NCBI GenBank assembly: GCA_938046755.1
Contig: CALIXC010000164.1
Location: 1-15,499, forward strand
Length of the DNA: 15,499 nucleotides
Direction: 5' to 3'
From: an uncultured Lautropia sp.
GTDB taxonomy: Bacteria > Pseudomonadota > Gammaproteobacteria > Burkholderiales > Burkholderiaceae_E
Shown: piece by piece, positions 1-5,981 of the stretch
Numbering within the stretch: the stretch's first letter is position 1
How the letters are laid out: every line of letters begins with the position of its first letter
The notes under the pieces: generated by a model
Database searches by the model: none
Told to the model about the DNA's origin: nothing
Seen by the model: only the letters and a program-made list of their open reading frames with translations
Position numbers and translations under genes: made by a program

Positions 1-73
1 CCGGTTCCGGTCGGGCGGGCGCGCTCCGGCTCGGTGGCCCGTCGGGGCGTGGTGGCCCGCTCCGGCCGGCCGC

Positions 74-1150
74 CTACTTCAGCCAGTCGTTGCCGGGCAG
101 GTCGGCCAGTCGGGTGATGTCGAGGTGCGTCCGGACGTCCGAGGCCGGCTGGAGGCCGTAGTGCTCCAGTGACGTGCGGATGTACTCGGCTCCGTCGATG
201 TTGAGCGGGCCCGAGGTCCACATGGCGTAGGGCAGGTTGACGAAGCGGCCCTCCTTGACGGCGGTCAGGTTCTTCGTCGCGTCATTCGACCGCAGCGCCT
301 CGACCTTCTCGTCGTAGCTCTGGCCCGGGTAGTCGACGAAGAAGATGATGTCGGGGTCGGCGGTGGCCAGTCGTTCCCAGCTCACCGACGTCCAGGTGTC
401 CTGCACGTCGGCCAGGGCGTTCGTGACGCCGGCCGAGTCCATCATCGCCTGCGGGGCGCCGAAGGAGCCCGACGAGAAGATCGTGTCCGAGCTGGAGTCG
501 AACAGGAACGCGGTCGGCTCGTCGGCGGCCCGCGGCGCCGATTCGAGCCCTTGGCGGCGCGTCGTGATGTCGTTCACGGCCGACTCGGCGGTGTCCTGGT
601 GGCCGGTCATCGCGCCGATGTTCGAGATGTCGGTGGTGAGGGCGTCCCAGGGGGCCATCGTGCCGCGGTTGCCGTCGGCCTGACGGCAGGTCTCCGAGAG
701 CAGGTAGGTGTCGATGCCCTGCTCGTTCAGCCCGTCGGGGGTGAGGTTCTTCTCCTCGGAGAAGCCGTAGCCCCAGCCGGCGAACACGACCTGCGGCTGC
801 GCGGCGACGATGTTCTCCATCGTCGGGTACTTGTCGGCCACCTGGTTGAGGCCGTCGACGGTCTCGTCGCCGTACTTGAGGGCCAGCACGTCGCGGTCGC
901 GCTGCATGCTCGACACGGCCGTGATGTCGCCGGCGGCGCCGGCGGCCAGCGCGATCGAGATGATGTTGCCGTCGTTGACGAACAGCTTCGTCGTCGGGCT
1001 CGGGTACTCCTTCGTCTCGCCGCAGTTGGTGAGCTGCACGGTGCCGGCGGCCGACGAGCCCGCCGAGCCGGACGACGCGTTCGGGCCGCAGCCGGTGGCG
1101 ACGAGGGCCATGGCGAGCAGCCCGACCGGTGCGATGCGGGTGATCTTCAT
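74..1150 (-). CDS. ABC transporter class III substrate-binding lipoprotein (siderophore/cobalamin type), actinobacterial style
   Basis: Predicted extracytoplasmic binding lipoprotein of 358 aa. The N-terminus has a short basic region, a hydrophobic stretch and a lipobox ending VATG-C21, followed by a Ser/Gly/Ala-rich linker typical of Gram-positive lipoproteins. The rest has the feel of the FhuD/BtuF (Peripla_BP_2) fold: an early NCG motif, a middle block around YPTMENIVAAQPQVVFAGWG, and a C-terminal block with PDIIFFVDYP. The substrate is probably an iron chelate or corrinoid, but which one cannot be read from the sequence. The ATG overlaps the stop of the upstream ATPase gene (ATGA) and is preceded by GGGGAAAGGA at 1157-1166, which supports this start. 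Codon use (CTC, GTC, TCG, ACG, GAG) is unlike every other gene in the window and resembles Actinobacteria. Its ATPase neighbour belongs to a different transporter class, so the pairing is not functional. The 73 bases beyond its stop are very GC-rich and show no gene. Confidence 0.8.
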   Translation of the reverse strand: MKITRIAPVGLLAMALVATGCGPNASSGSAGSSAAGTVQLTNCGETKEYPSPTTKLFVNDGNIISIALAAGAAGDITAVSSMQRDRDVLALKYGDETVDGLNQVADKYPTMENIVAAQPQVVFAGWGYGFSEEKNLTPDGLNEQGIDTYLLSETCRQADGNRGTMAPWDALTTDISNIGAMTGHQDTAESAVNDITTRRQGLESAPRAADEPTAFLFDSSSDTIFSSGSFGAPQAMMDSAGVTNALADVQDTWTSVSWERLATADPDIIFFVDYPGQSYDEKVEALRSNDATKNLTAVKEGRFVNLPYAMWTSGPLNIDGAEYIRTSLEHYGLQPASDVRTHLDITRLADLPGNDWLK

Positions 1151-2109
1151 CGGGTGTCCTTTCCCCTGCTGATGAGCAGATGGGGTTGATGGGTGTGCGG
1201 ATGGGGGATCTGCATGGCCTCGACGGCGAAGGCCTCGCCCATGAGCCCGGCATCGAGCACCTCGGCGGGCCTGCCGGAGGCCTCCATGCGCCCGTCGTGG
1301 AGCACGGCGACGAGGTCGAAGTGGCGCAGCACGCCGCCAAAGGCCAGCTCCAGATTGGGGCGAGTGAAGACCTGCTCGGTGGGACCGTAGGTGAGCACCG
1401 TGTTCTTCACCAGCACCGTGCGGTTGCAGAACTCGGGCACGCTGCCCAGGTTGTGGGTGGAGACGAGAATCACGCAGCCTTCGTCGCGCAGCGCCTTCAG
1501 CAGCTCGATGATGGCGTCCTCGGTCTTCACGTCCACCCCGGTGAAGGGTTCGTCCAGCAGGATCACCTTCGCCTGCTGGGCCAGCGCACGGGCCAGGAAC
1601 ACGCGCTTTTTCTGGCCGCCTGAAAGCTCACCGATCTGGCGGTGACGCAGCTCGTCCATCTGCACGCGCTGCAGCGCCTGGTCCACCGCTTCGCGGTCAG
1701 CCGGGCGCGGGCGGCGGAAGAAGCCCATGTGGCCATAGCGGCCCATCATCACCACGTCCTTCACCAGTACCGGGAAGTCCCAGTCCACCTCCTCGTTCTG
1801 CGGCACGTAGGCCACCAGGTTCCGGCCGATGGCGGACGAGACCGACTGGCCCAGCACCTGGATGGTGCCGGCCGCCGGCTTCAGGAAACCCATGATGGCC
1901 TTGAAGAGCGTGGACTTGCCGCTGCCGTTGACGCCCACCAGTGCGGTGATGCTGCCCAGCGGCGTGCAGAAGCCGGCGTCCCTCAGCGCCGTATGGCCGT
2001 TGTTGTAGGTGATGGTGACTCCACGCACGTCCAGTCCGGCGCGGCACGCGGGGTCATCATCGGCCGTTGCCGGCCGAAGGCGGGAGGGATCGGAAGCATC
2101 CTTGTTCAA
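1147..2109 (-). CDS. sitB: Manganese/iron ABC transporter ATP-binding protein (SitB/MntB-like)
   Basis: Cytoplasmic ATPase of a metal-ion ABC importer, 320 aa. Visible motifs in order are Walker A GVNGSGKST (59-67), Q-loop PQNEEVDW (Q104), signature LSGGQ (162-166), Walker B VILLDEP (182-188) and the switch His in STHN (H219). The QNEEVDWDFPV segment and the YNNGHTALRDA start of the domain are typical of the Mn/Fe/Zn importer ATPases. The start is TTG at 2109, overlapping the TGA of the upstream sitA-like gene (TTGA), with AAAGG about nine bases upstream. No later in-frame Met could serve, because the next lies inside the ATPase fold. The C-terminal tail carries a His cluster (HPHTHQPH, 303-310) that may bind metal. 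The last ~10 residues lie at the suspected junction with the actinobacterial-style segment, so the true C-terminus may differ. Translation is probably coupled to sitA. The partner permease is absent from the window. Confidence 0.88.
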   Translation of the reverse strand: MNKDASDPSRLRPATADDDPACRAGLDVRGVTITYNNGHTALRDAGFCTPLGSITALVGVNGSGKSTLFKAIMGFLKPAAGTIQVLGQSVSSAIGRNLVAYVPQNEEVDWDFPVLVKDVVMMGRYGHMGFFRRPRPADREAVDQALQRVQMDELRHRQIGELSGGQKKRVFLARALAQQAKVILLDEPFTGVDVKTEDAIIELLKALRDEGCVILVSTHNLGSVPEFCNRTVLVKNTVLTYGPTEQVFTRPNLELAFGGVLRHFDLVAVLHDGRMEASGRPAEVLDAGLMGEAFAVEAMQIPHPHTHQPHLLISRGKDTR

Positions 2110-3119
2110 TGAGTCAGGCCTTTGGCAAGGGTTTCGGAAGTGACGCGCAGCAGGTCCAGATAGGTGGGCACCGGACCGTCCGGCTCGCTCAGCGAATCCA
2201 CATAGAGAACACCCCCGTAGTGTGCCCCGGTTTCGCGGGCAACCTGCTGGGCGGGCGCGGCGGACACGGTGCTTTCGCTGAAAACGGCCGGAATCTGATG
2301 CTTGCGCACCTCATCGATGACATGGCGCACCTGCTGCGGCGTGCCCTGCTGGTCGGCGTTGATCGGCCACAGATACAGCTCGCGCAGCCCGAAGTCGCGC
2401 GCCAGATAGCTGAAGGCGCCCTCGCTGCTCACCAGCCAGCGCTTCTGTGCCGGCAGGGCATCAAGCTGCTGGCGGATGGGGTCGATGGTGGCCCGGATCT
2501 GCTGCTTGTAGCGTTCCGCATTGGCGCGGTAGGTGTCCGCATGGGCCGGGTCATGCTTGATGAGGGCGTCGCGGATGTTGTCCACGTAGATGATGCCGTT
2601 TTCCGGCGACATCCAGGCATGCGGGTTGGGCTTGCCGGAATAGGGGCCCTCGGTGATCGACATGGGCTTGATGCCCTCGGTCACGACCACACCCGGCACC
2701 TTCTTCAGCCGATGGAAGAAGCGCTCGAACCAGCGCTCCAGGTTCAGCCCGTTCCACAGCACCAGCTGCGCGCCCTGGGCACGCACCAGGTCTCCCGGCG
2801 TGGGCTGGTAGTCGTGGATCTCGGCGCCGGGCTTGGTGATCGACTGCACGTCGGCGGCATCACCGGCCACGTTGCGCGCCATGTCGGCGATGATGGTGAA
2901 GGTGGTGACGACCTTGAACTTCGGGGCCGACGAGGCGGCATCGTCGGCGTGTGCCGGCTGGCTGCCCAGCATCAGGCCCGCGGTGGCCATGCTGGCCAGG
3001 GCCAGCGACAGGGCGCCCAGCAGGGTGCGGCGCGACGTTCCGCACGATCCAGAACGGGCGTGGGGAGTGGCAGAGGAAGCGGTGCGGTGGTTCACACCTG
3101 CGAATGTGTCTCTGTTCAT
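2106..3119 (-). CDS. sitA: Metal ABC transporter periplasmic substrate-binding protein, manganese type (SitA/MntC-like)
   Basis: Periplasmic cluster A-I metal-binding protein of 337 aa. The four expected ligands are visible: H102 (GAEIHDYQPTPGD), H167 (KPNPHAWMSPEN), E233 (SSEGAFSY) and D308 (YVDSLSEPDG). The His-His-Glu-Asp set is that of PsaA/SitA/MntC manganese-iron proteins; zinc-binding ZnuA proteins usually have His at the third position and a His-rich loop, which is absent here. The N-terminus is long: SRRTLLG at residues 29-35, a hydrophobic stretch, then a likely cleavage site after PAHA (58). This resembles a twin-arginine signal. I chose ATG at 3119; a TTG three codons upstream is possible but less likely. 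The gene leads a coupled cistron with the ATPase gene. Two dyads just upstream suggest control by a metal-responsive repressor. Confidence 0.9.
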   Translation of the reverse strand: MNRDTFAGVNHRTASSATPHARSGSCGTSRRTLLGALSLALASMATAGLMLGSQPAHADDAASSAPKFKVVTTFTIIADMARNVAGDAADVQSITKPGAEIHDYQPTPGDLVRAQGAQLVLWNGLNLERWFERFFHRLKKVPGVVVTEGIKPMSITEGPYSGKPNPHAWMSPENGIIYVDNIRDALIKHDPAHADTYRANAERYKQQIRATIDPIRQQLDALPAQKRWLVSSEGAFSYLARDFGLRELYLWPINADQQGTPQQVRHVIDEVRKHQIPAVFSESTVSAAPAQQVARETGAHYGGVLYVDSLSEPDGPVPTYLDLLRVTSETLAKGLTH

Positions 3120-3127
3120 GTTGTGCA

Positions 3128-3163
3128 ATCAAGAGATTGATCTTGATATTCTACGTCTATCAA
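3128..3163 (-). promoter_or_regulatory. Promoter/operator region of the sitA-sitB genes with two overlapping dyads
   Basis: Two inverted repeats overlap just upstream of the sitA start. ATCAAGA-N6-TCTTGAT (3128-3147) has perfect 7-bp arms and TTGATA-N9-TATCAA (3143-3163) has perfect 6-bp arms. On the minus strand a -10-like TAGAAT (3148-3153) lies between them, so a bound repressor would cover the start of transcription. No good -35 was seen. The arrangement fits an MntR- or Fur/Mur-type metal sensor, but the sequence does not match a consensus I can recall, so the regulator is inferred from the transporter's role. Confidence 0.4.
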
Positions 3164-3182
3164 ATGAGTTGCGCCACCCAGC

Positions 3183-3350
3183 CTAGGGATCCTCTGAACA
3201 AGTCCCCGCGGCCGTCACATCCCCGTAACGGGCGCATGACTGCGTTGCCATTTGCTGTCAATAGCGCCGCTATTGACAGCAAATGTCGCCTTGTCCTGCA
3301 TCCCGTTCCGTGGCGCGCCGGTTCGCGGGACTTATTCAGAGGATCCCTAG
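3183..3350. mobile_element. MITE-like non-autonomous element, 168 bp with 24-bp terminal inverted repeats
   Basis: The left end (3183-3206) and the reverse complement of the right end (3327-3350) match at 23 of 24 bases, both beginning CTAGGGATCCTCTGAA. CTAG at each outer edge could be a 4-bp target duplication or part of the repeat; because CTAG is its own complement the two cannot be told apart here. Between the ends there is no coding potential, only further imperfect inverted symmetry centred on a perfect internal palindrome, so the whole element could fold into one long hairpin. This is the architecture of a miniature inverted-repeat element mobilised in trans by a DDE transposase. I cannot name the parent insertion sequence by eye. 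Confidence 0.72.
3249..3285. repeat. Perfect 37-bp palindrome (18-bp arms) at the centre of the MITE
   Basis: The arm that begins CATTTGCTGTCAATAGCG is followed by one central C (3267) and then its exact reverse complement. The dyad sits near the centre of the 168-bp element. Transcribed in either direction it would form a very stable hairpin, but it lacks a T-tract on either side, so it is not a standard intrinsic terminator. Confidence 0.85.
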
Positions 3351-3532
3351 CGGCGTCGATGGGCGAAAACGTCTTCGGCACATCGCGTTCGCCGGGTACG
3401 GACGAAAGGTTCCCGAGGGCCGTCCGGCCGCGGCCCCACGGACAGGGTGGGATGGGGCTTCCTGCACCCCGATCACACCGCCTGAAATGTTAAATCTCTT
3501 CTCATGACACAGGGCCATGGTGCTGCCTGGAT

Positions 3533-3548
3533 GTTGTTCGAGAACAAC
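3533..3548. promoter_or_regulatory. Inverted repeat GTTGTTC-GA-GAACAAC, candidate operator
   Basis: Perfect 7-bp arms around a 2-bp spacer, in a non-coding region with no T-tract after it, so it is more likely a protein-binding site than a terminator. It lies 310 bases before the lipoprotein start, far from the suggested promoter. The regulator is unknown. The core GTTCGAGAAC loosely recalls HTH dyads, but no family match is claimed. Confidence 0.3.
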
Positions 3549-3786
3549 GTGCCTGGCGCATAAGGATATGTCGATCGCTCATCCATATGACGCCAGCGTG
3601 GCGACAGAACACGACATCTTTCGTCAGATCGACGACAAAAAATCGGCAACAAGTCGTCAGCAAATCCGTATTTTCAAGTCCAGTCGTAACCAAACACAAG
3701 CCTTCATCGGCCGAACGCCGGAAATGAAACTTTTTCAGGACTTTCAGTTTCAATAGGATGCTGCTGGCATATTTACGATGACAAAA

Positions 3787-3801
3787 CCCCGAGAAACGGG
3801 G
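3787..3801 (-). terminator. Weak intrinsic-terminator-like hairpin on the minus strand
   Basis: CCCCG-AGAAA-CGGGG forms a 5-bp GC stem with a 5-base loop. Read on the minus strand it is followed by TTTT, which is the right polarity for a minus-strand terminator, although no minus-strand gene ends here. On the plus strand it would sit in the leader of the lipoprotein mRNA. The stem is short and the T-tract minimal. Confidence 0.25.
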
Positions 3802-3861
3802 CATTCAATACAACTCATCGAAATATGAGAAATATCAAATCATGACCGAAAGGCATGCAAC

Positions 3862-4776
3862 ATGAACATGACAATGAAAAGGCTGTCCTTGGGCATATCC
3901 CTCCTCACCCTGCTGGCCGGCTGCGGGAGCAGCGACGATGCCGGCAACCCGGCCACCCCGGCCGGCCCCGCCAACCCGTCCGGTGCCACCGGAAAGGCCA
4001 TGGTCATGTATGCCGCACTGCCCGCGCAGTCGCTGCTGGTCGACAACGACGCCAAGCCGATCTCCAGCGTGGGCATACGGGCCGACGTGCTAGCCACGGC
4101 ACTGACCCAATCGACGGGCACGGTAGACGCCTACACCGACGAAGCGGACGAGCCTCCGGTAATCCGGATAAAGCAGAAAGTCAGGGCCACCGAGAACGGC
4201 AATGGCATCACCCAGCCTTTCTACAATGATTACCGTGTGTACCTGGACGACATCGGCGACAACGACACCTTCTCGTCGGTGCGCGTGATGACGGGGCTAT
4301 CGGCCAACAAGCTGCCCGACGACCTGAAGAACGCCGCCGCCGATGCCCCGGTGCTGACGATCGACGTGGCCCAGCGGATCGAGAAGGGCGAAATCCTGGA
4401 TCGTGCCTACGCCCGCGTGCAGGCCCATGCCACCCACATGCAGATCGCCGGCCCCTGGACACTGAAGCGCAACATGGTCCTGATGTATGATGCCGCGCCG
4501 CTGAGCTGGGAAGACCATGCCGGTACCACCCAGGTGGTGATGCGTGCGCAGCGCGGCAACCGGTCGTCAGACTTCGGTCTGTGCACCGAAGTGGGCATCG
4601 GTGATTTTTCGCGCACCAGCTGCGCCCTATGGCGCGTGCCTAAGAAATGGAAGCCCGGCAAGAAGCTCACCTATCGGGGCCATAGCGTCACCGAGCGCCA
4701 CCTGAAGCAGCAGAGAGATGAGTTCGGCAACATCATTGGCACCGTGTCACGACCCATCACGTGGCAGACGCGCTAA
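3862..4776 (+). CDS. Uncharacterised lipoprotein
   Basis: 304-aa predicted lipoprotein that I do not recognise. It has a lysine/arginine n-region, a hydrophobic stretch and a lipobox LLAG-C21, followed by a Gly/Ser/Asp and Pro/Ala-rich linker to about residue 45. The residue after the Cys is Gly and no Asp-2 retention signal is seen, so the outer membrane is the likely destination. The remainder is polar, without membrane segments, and mixes beta-like stretches (around 98-145 and 195-232). Two cysteines near the end (C241, C254) could form a disulfide. Three Met codons lie close together (3862, 3868, 3874); 3862 fits best with AAAGG eight bases upstream. The gene is monocistronic and convergent with the DUF4198 gene, 40 bases away. 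Codon use is like the chromosome, although its leader is AT-rich. Function unknown. Confidence 0.75.
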   Translation: MNMTMKRLSLGISLLTLLAGCGSSDDAGNPATPAGPANPSGATGKAMVMYAALPAQSLLVDNDAKPISSVGIRADVLATALTQSTGTVDAYTDEADEPPVIRIKQKVRATENGNGITQPFYNDYRVYLDDIGDNDTFSSVRVMTGLSANKLPDDLKNAAADAPVLTIDVAQRIEKGEILDRAYARVQAHATHMQIAGPWTLKRNMVLMYDAAPLSWEDHAGTTQVVMRAQRGNRSSDFGLCTEVGIGDFSRTSCALWRVPKKWKPGKKLTYRGHSVTERHLKQQRDEFGNIIGTVSRPITWQTR

Positions 4777-4786
4777 GCGCAGGAAC

Positions 4787-4806
4787 GGGCCGTGCAGGTA
4801 CGGCCC
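4787..4806. terminator. Hairpin between convergent genes, possible bidirectional terminator
   Basis: GGGCCGT-GCAGGT-ACGGCCC gives a perfect 7-bp GC stem with a 6-base loop, in the 40-base gap between the convergent lipoprotein and DUF4198 genes. There is no T-tract on either side, so any termination would need Rho or only mark the 3' ends of the transcripts. Confidence 0.4.
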
Positions 4807-4816
4807 CGTCCCCTGA

Positions 4817-5581
4817 TCACTTCACGTTGAAACTCAGCGTGAACTCATCGACCACCTTGTCACAGACCTTGGGATCCTTCGGTGCCTGCTCGACCTCGGA
4901 CGACAGATACCAGAGACCAGGCTTCAGCGCACGGAATGAGAACTCGCCGTTCTTGTCGGTCTCGGCATAGAAGGCTTCGATCTGGACCTCTTCCGAATTG
5001 AAGCCAGCCGGGCTGCCCACGACCTTGGCCTCGGCCACTGGCTTGCCGTCCAGCGTCACACGGAACTTGGCCAGCTCACCGACCTTGATTTTGTTGGGGC
5101 TGGCCAGCGGCGTGATCTCGTAGCCCTTGCCCAGCGGCTTGGTGGCGAAAGCGCCATCATCGTCGATGATGACGAAGCTCTTGCCGCTCATCGAGTACAG
5201 CCCGCAGCTCTGTGCGTCCGGGAAGTCAGCGCGCGTCTTGGCCATGGCCCACTTGCCGTCGGCCTTCTTCGTCCAATAGGTAGGCTTGTAGGTACCCAGC
5301 AGCACATGGGTGCCCTTGCCCAGCTTGGCGGAATGGCGATAGTGGTAGTTCTCGCCCGACTGCACGAGTGTCTGCGCACCACGGGCGCTGATCACCTGCG
5401 GCGGCTCGAACAGCCCCAGCCGTGCCTCGGGGATGACCTCGGGCTTGGGAAACTCGTGGCCGTAGATCAGGTCGGCCTCGAAGACATCCTTGTTCTCGCC
5501 CTGGGTCCAGAGACTGTGGGCGGACGCGGAGGCCGATGCGCCCAGCAGCAGGGCAAGCAGGGTGGCGTTGAGTGCTTTCAT
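4817..5581 (-). CDS. DUF4198 domain periplasmic protein (NikM-like, putative metal-uptake accessory)
   Basis: 254-aa exported protein. A signal peptide (about 1-21, ASASASA) is followed by HSLW, the AHxLW junction characteristic of the DUF4198 family, whose members are often found with nickel/cobalt transporters or TonB-dependent receptors. The C-terminal half is Ig/CNA-like: KVGELAKFRVTLDGKPVAEAKV, then ETDKNGEFSFRALKPGLWYLSSE. If cleaved as predicted, the mature protein starts with a histidine, a common metal-ligand position. Two cysteines are present (SC in AQSCGLY and KVCDK). The start at 5581 is supported by AGGTGAGG seven to eight bases upstream and by the signal peptide. The frame stays open upstream through the hexamer repeat, but that extension is not credible. 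It is transcribed alone, divergent from the rpiB-like gene. A Fur-like box upstream hints at metal control. Substrate unproven. Confidence 0.82.
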   Translation of the reverse strand: MKALNATLLALLLGASASASAHSLWTQGENKDVFEADLIYGHEFPKPEVIPEARLGLFEPPQVISARGAQTLVQSGENYHYRHSAKLGKGTHVLLGTYKPTYWTKKADGKWAMAKTRADFPDAQSCGLYSMSGKSFVIIDDDGAFATKPLGKGYEITPLASPNKIKVGELAKFRVTLDGKPVAEAKVVGSPAGFNSEEVQIEAFYAETDKNGEFSFRALKPGLWYLSSEVEQAPKDPKVCDKVVDEFTLSFNVK

Positions 5582-5760
5582 GGTTTTCCTCACCTGGGTT
5601 GATCGTCTTGATTCTTGATTGTGTTCTGATTCATCATCCATGACGCAGAAGGTCATGGCATCGGACATCGCGGCGCCCGCTGCATGCCCGGATCGAATGA
5701 GCGCATGGAGGGTCTCCTTCCTGCCCGTCTGCCGTAAAGGCTGTGCGCCTTGCCGGAGCG

Positions 5761-5813
5761 TCAGCGTCAGTGTCAGCGTCAGTGTCAGCGTCAGCGTCAG
5801 CGTCAGCGTCAGC
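5761..5813. repeat. Hexamer tandem repeat (TCAGCG/TCAGTG), about 8.8 copies
   Basis: Eight full copies of TCAGCG, two of them varied to TCAGTG (5767 and 5779), plus TCAGC. It lies 180 bases upstream of the DUF4198 start, between the AT-rich promoter candidate and the gene, so it would be in the 5' leader. A change of copy number would alter leader length by six bases per step. Read on the minus strand it encodes alternating Thr and Leu in frame with the downstream gene. Confidence 0.9.
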
Positions 5814-5843
5814 ACGTAGATGCTACATCATCTCTTTAGCGGA

Positions 5844-5858
5844 TGATAAGTATTCATA
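5844..5858. promoter_or_regulatory. Fur-like box, candidate operator for the DUF4198 gene
   Basis: TGATAAG-T-ATTCATA compares with the 7-1-7 Fur consensus TGATAAT-N-ATTATCA: six of seven match in the left half and four of seven in the right. It lies in the only AT-rich part of the divergent region. On the minus strand it overlaps a possible -10 (TATCAT, 5843-5848). The match is partial and could be chance in AT-rich DNA; Zur or another FUR-family protein is equally possible. Confidence 0.3.
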
Positions 5859-5908
5859 TATTACCAAGACGCTCAAGGCCTGACGCCCTCTAAACCATGC
5901 TCCCTTGC

Positions 5909-5922
5909 CCGGGCATGCCCGG
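5909..5922. promoter_or_regulatory. Perfect 14-bp palindrome CCGGGCATGCCCGG
   Basis: A perfect self-complementary site 60 bases upstream of the rpiB-like ATG. There is no loop and no T-tract, so a dimeric protein-binding site is more likely than a terminator. The regulator is unknown. Confidence 0.3.
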
Positions 5923-5981
5923 CTGGCGGGACGGTTCTGGGGCACACTTGCATCATCCCCTTACCCACACGGAGTACGGAC

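Larger units (their letters stand above)
3351..3861. other. AT-richer non-coding region upstream of the lipoprotein gene
   Basis: About 510 bases without a convincing gene. Short open frames exist on both strands (for example 3517-3756 plus and 3502-3804 minus), but they have no ribosome binding site, no recognisable motif and unlike codon use. The right half is clearly more AT-rich than the rest of the window. It holds a GTTGTTC/GAACAAC dyad, a small hairpin at 3787-3801, a short direct repeat (GAAATAT twice, 3820-3835) and a possible promoter for the lipoprotein gene (TTTCAA, 16 bases, TATTTA, around 3746-3773). This would give a leader of roughly 85 nt. The ribosome binding site is AAAGG, eight bases before the ATG at 3862. 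Confidence 0.45.
5582..5981. other. Divergent intergenic region between the DUF4198 and rpiB-like genes
   Basis: About 400 bases without a supported gene. From left to right it holds the DUF4198 leader, a hexamer tandem repeat (5761-5813), a small dyad GTAG-ATG-CTAC (5816-5826), an AT-rich stretch with a Fur-like box (5844-5858) that probably contains the DUF4198 promoter, and a 14-bp palindrome (5909-5922) nearer the rpiB-like gene. The latter gene's ribosome binding site is CGGAG, about seven bases before its ATG. Confidence 0.5.

Noticed and set aside
282..1340. Long open frame on the minus strand overlapping both ABC transporter genes
   Set aside because: It is rich in Arg, Pro and His in the pattern of a shifted frame in GC-rich DNA and overlaps two genes with clear motifs.
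3183..3350. Intrinsic terminator for flanking genes
   Set aside because: The central stem has no T-tract, and the matching 24-bp outer ends are better explained as a mobile element.
3502..3804. Small open frames on both strands in the AT-rich region (79 and 100 codons)
   Set aside because: No ribosome binding site, no recognisable motif, and they overlap each other.
5582..5815. N-terminal extension of the DUF4198 protein with a Leu-Thr repeat
   Set aside because: The frame is open, but it starts at GTG without a ribosome binding site, and a proper signal peptide with a strong Shine-Dalgarno sequence begins at 5581.
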